In this document: positions 6,474-7,995 of the stretch, in pieces
Layout: each line of letters opens with the position of its first letter
Numbering within the stretch: the first letter of the stretch is position 1
Source of the DNA: Bacteroidota bacterium
GTDB taxonomy: Bacteria; Bacteroidota; Ignavibacteria; SZUA-365
Assembly (NCBI GenBank): GCA_018224345.1
Contig: JAGTUW010000293.1
Location: 1-7,995 of the forward strand
DNA: 7,995 bases
Direction: 5' to 3'
Translations under genes and position numbers: made by a program
Notes under the pieces: generated by a model
Database searches by the model: none
What the model was told of the DNA's origin: nothing
What the model saw: the letters and a program-made list of their open reading frames with translations, nothing else

Positions 6474-7850
6474 TCAATACACGATGATGCTCCGGAAGCG
6501 CGTCTCCGTCCCCTGACGGAGTAGCAGCAGATACACACCGCGCGAAAGGTCCGCGGAACGGAAGTCAACACGATGTGATCCCGCCTCCTTCCAACCGTCA
6601 CAGAGTGTGCGCACACGCCGGCCAGGCAGATCGCGGAGTTCAAGCTGCACTGCACCGGGATGGGAGATGTCGAAACGAACCATCATCCGGTCACGGACGG
6701 GATTCGGCGCAGCCGGATGCAACGTCACCGTGGCAGGCGCAGCGGTGGCTATGCCATCGACCCCGGTGACCTCTTCAATCAATGCGGACAACAGGGCATC
6801 GCTGATACAATGTGTGCAGATCCGCTCGGTGTTCTGATTGACCAGCACCGAGATGACAATTCCGGAGGCGACGTCGTAGAGCATCTGTGATCGGTATCCG
6901 ATGATGGAACCGGAATGTCCCCACACCGTGCGTCCGGAGACGCGACGCTGAAACAGACCCAGGCCGTAGCCGACGGGACCACTGAACTCCGTCATTTGCG
7001 CCAGAGAAGCAGCATCGATAATTTCTCCCTCCATCAGGCCGCGGTACCAGCGTACCATTTCTCCGGAAGTGGAGTACATCGCCCCTGCCGTCCATGCACC
7101 ACTCAACAGGGAGCGCCGCGGCATAGCCGAGATATCCGCGTAAGCCGTCCATGGATGCGCGATCACTCCCCGGGGCGCTTCCGCCGCGCCGAGAAAGGTG
7201 GTATCGAGACCGAGTGGATCGAGAATGTGCGTGCGCAGCAATGCGGCGACGGGATGTCCTGTCGCCGCCTCCGCTATCAGACCGGCGAGATAGTAATTTG
7301 CATTTGAATACTTCCATGACGTCCCGGGCTTGAAATCCGGAGGACCGATCATTGCGAGAATTTCCTCCGCCCGCCAGTGGCGTTGAGGGTCCGCCCGAAT
7401 GCTGTCCCTGTACCACGGTTGCGAGGCATAATCACCTATCCCACTCGTATGTTGCAATAATTGCCGGATCTGTATTGTTGAATCCACGCCATCGATCGGT
7501 GGCAGCCAGGTTGCGACAGGATCATCAAGCGAAAGCAGCCCTTCTTCCTGCAGTCGCAGCAGCAGGACCGCAACGAAGGTCTTGGTATTGCTTGCGATAC
7601 CGAAGACCATGTCTGCGGAGATGGGTGTCCCGGCATGCGACTCCCCTCCGACACCAGACCATTCGCCCCGCAGCGGGTCGTGCAGGCCGACGGCAACACC
7701 CTGAATCCCGTCTGCGACACGGATGCTGTCGAGTATCCCCTGAAGGTGTCGGGCGGTCACCGGATCGACATCCTGTGCATGCGCATACGTCCCGGAAAGC
7801 AGAAGAATAGCGCACAGCGCAAGGCGGTGAATATTCAAACATCCTGACAT
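6474..7850 (-). CDS. Secreted serine hydrolase (beta-lactamase/DD-peptidase fold) with T9SS-type C-terminal domain
   Basis: A penicillin-binding-protein-like hydrolase expected to cleave an ester or amide bond outside the cytoplasm; the substrate is unknown. In 458 residues: a signal peptide (about 1-25, hydrophobic ALCAILLLSG, likely cleaved after AHA before Gln26), the catalytic S-x-x-K at Ser87-NT-Lys90, the YSN triad motif at 181-183, and HSG at 312-314 in the place of KTG/HTG. All three active-site motifs are present. Residues about 374-458 form a beta-sandwich-like tail starting HPAAPNPVRDRMMVRF, with LRDLPGRRVRTL and LSRGVYLLLL, matching the pattern of T9SS type A sorting domains. This implies export across the outer membrane by the type IX system. 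CTHC (345-348) could form a disulfide. The start at 7850 is set by AGGAGA 9 nt upstream and by the signal peptide; an ATG at 7871 would add 7 residues. It is probably transcribed alone. Confidence 0.92.
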   Translation of the reverse strand: MSGCLNIHRLALCAILLLSGTYAHAQDVDPVTARHLQGILDSIRVADGIQGVAVGLHDPLRGEWSGVGGESHAGTPISADMVFGIASNTKTFVAVLLLRLQEEGLLSLDDPVATWLPPIDGVDSTIQIRQLLQHTSGIGDYASQPWYRDSIRADPQRHWRAEEILAMIGPPDFKPGTSWKYSNANYYLAGLIAEAATGHPVAALLRTHILDPLGLDTTFLGAAEAPRGVIAHPWTAYADISAMPRRSLLSGAWTAGAMYSTSGEMVRWYRGLMEGEIIDAASLAQMTEFSGPVGYGLGLFQRRVSGRTVWGHSGSIIGYRSQMLYDVASGIVISVLVNQNTERICTHCISDALLSALIEEVTGVDGIATAAPATVTLHPAAPNPVRDRMMVRFDISHPGAVQLELRDLPGRRVRTLCDGWKEAGSHRVDFRSADLSRGVYLLLLRQGTETRFRSIIVY

Positions 7851-7859
7851 ATCGTGATC

Positions 7860-7865
7860 TCTCCT
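7860..7865 (-). promoter_or_regulatory. Ribosome binding site of the serine hydrolase
   Basis: AGGAGA on the minus strand, 9 nt before the ATG at 7850-7848. It falls inside the longer reading frame that begins at 7871 and therefore argues for the shorter start, which also gives a cleaner signal peptide. Confidence 0.75.
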
Positions 7866-7944
7866 GTGCATGCTTTGTTTCGGGATGATGAGGCATACAG
7901 CCGGTTACCGCAACGATACCTCATACAAAAACATCCCGGCAGCC

Positions 7945-7984
7945 ACTTAGGTGCGTCTAAGTTCGCACTTAGTCTCGTCTAACT
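7945..7984. promoter_or_regulatory. Two tandem dyads, likely operator upstream of the serine hydrolase
   Basis: The first copy is a perfect dyad, ACTTAG (7945-7950), six bases, then CTAAGT (7957-7962). The second, 22 bp on, is ACTTAG (7967-7972), six bases, then CTAACT (7979-7984), with one mismatch in the right arm. The last three bases of the six-base spacer are the same in both (CGT). Two dyads two helical turns apart are typical of a dimeric transcription factor binding twice on one DNA face. They lie about 95-135 bp upstream of the hydrolase start and could equally serve a gene beyond the right edge. The rest of 7872-7944 shows no promoter I can support. The regulator is unknown. Confidence 0.6.
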
Positions 7985-7995
7985 CGCTGTAAAAG

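Noticed and set aside
6226..6477. Small minus-strand open frame containing a repeated SLRSCGAQAG peptide
   Set aside because: The peptide is simply the duplicated 36-bp element translated, and the frame overlaps the start of the MlaF-like gene.
7900..7935. Bacteroidetes-type promoter upstream of the hydrolase (TATCGTTG on the minus strand at 7910-7917)
   Set aside because: It has one mismatch to TAnnTTTG and the TTG upstream is only 7 nt away instead of about 19, so the pair does not fit.

Overview
This is a GC-rich bacterial chromosomal window with six protein-coding genes, one of them cut by the left edge. Three features together suggest a member of the Bacteroidota / Chlorobiota / Ignavibacteriota (FCB) assemblage. 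They are a bacillithiol-type BshA glycosyltransferase, a secreted hydrolase ending in what looks like a type IX secretion (T9SS) sorting domain, and an MlaF-type lipid-transport ATPase. The high GC content argues for a GC-rich lineage of that group (for example Ignavibacteria, Kapabacteria or Rhodothermia-like) rather than a typical AT-rich Bacteroides or Flavobacterium. The assignment is inferred from gene content only.

Layout. Positions 1-887 (minus) hold the N-terminal 295 residues of BshA. A 61-bp divergent spacer (888-948) separates it from a plus-strand YigZ/IMPACT-family gene (949-1590). A 266-bp gap between convergent genes (1591-1856) follows, dominated by a 23-bp tandem repeat (1615-1743). 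Then comes a tightly packed minus-strand operon, read right to left: an MlaF-like ABC ATPase (5466-6263), a UvrD/PcrA/Rep superfamily 1 helicase (3478-5469, 4-bp ATGA overlap with the ATPase) and a polytopic membrane protein resembling GT-C glycosyltransferases (1857-3476, start 1 nt after the helicase stop). A 210-bp gap (6264-6473) contains a duplicated hairpin element and a third, inverted relative of it. The next minus-strand gene (6474-7850) encodes a secreted serine hydrolase of the beta-lactamase/DD-peptidase fold with a T9SS-like C-terminal domain. Its upstream region (7851-7995) carries two tandem copies of an ACTTAG-N6-CTAAGT dyad, a likely operator.

How the genes work together. There is no obvious single pathway. 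BshA belongs to low-molecular-weight thiol synthesis, YigZ is a conserved housekeeping protein, the hydrolase acts outside the cytoplasm, and the three-gene operon mixes lipid transport, DNA repair and a membrane glycosyltransferase-like protein. I see no new multi-gene defence or mobile system. The most interesting material is non-coding: three distinct repeat families in three intergenic gaps, plus the unusual operon with an MlaF lacking visible MlaE/MlaD partners. No tRNA, rRNA, CRISPR array or insertion sequence was recognised.
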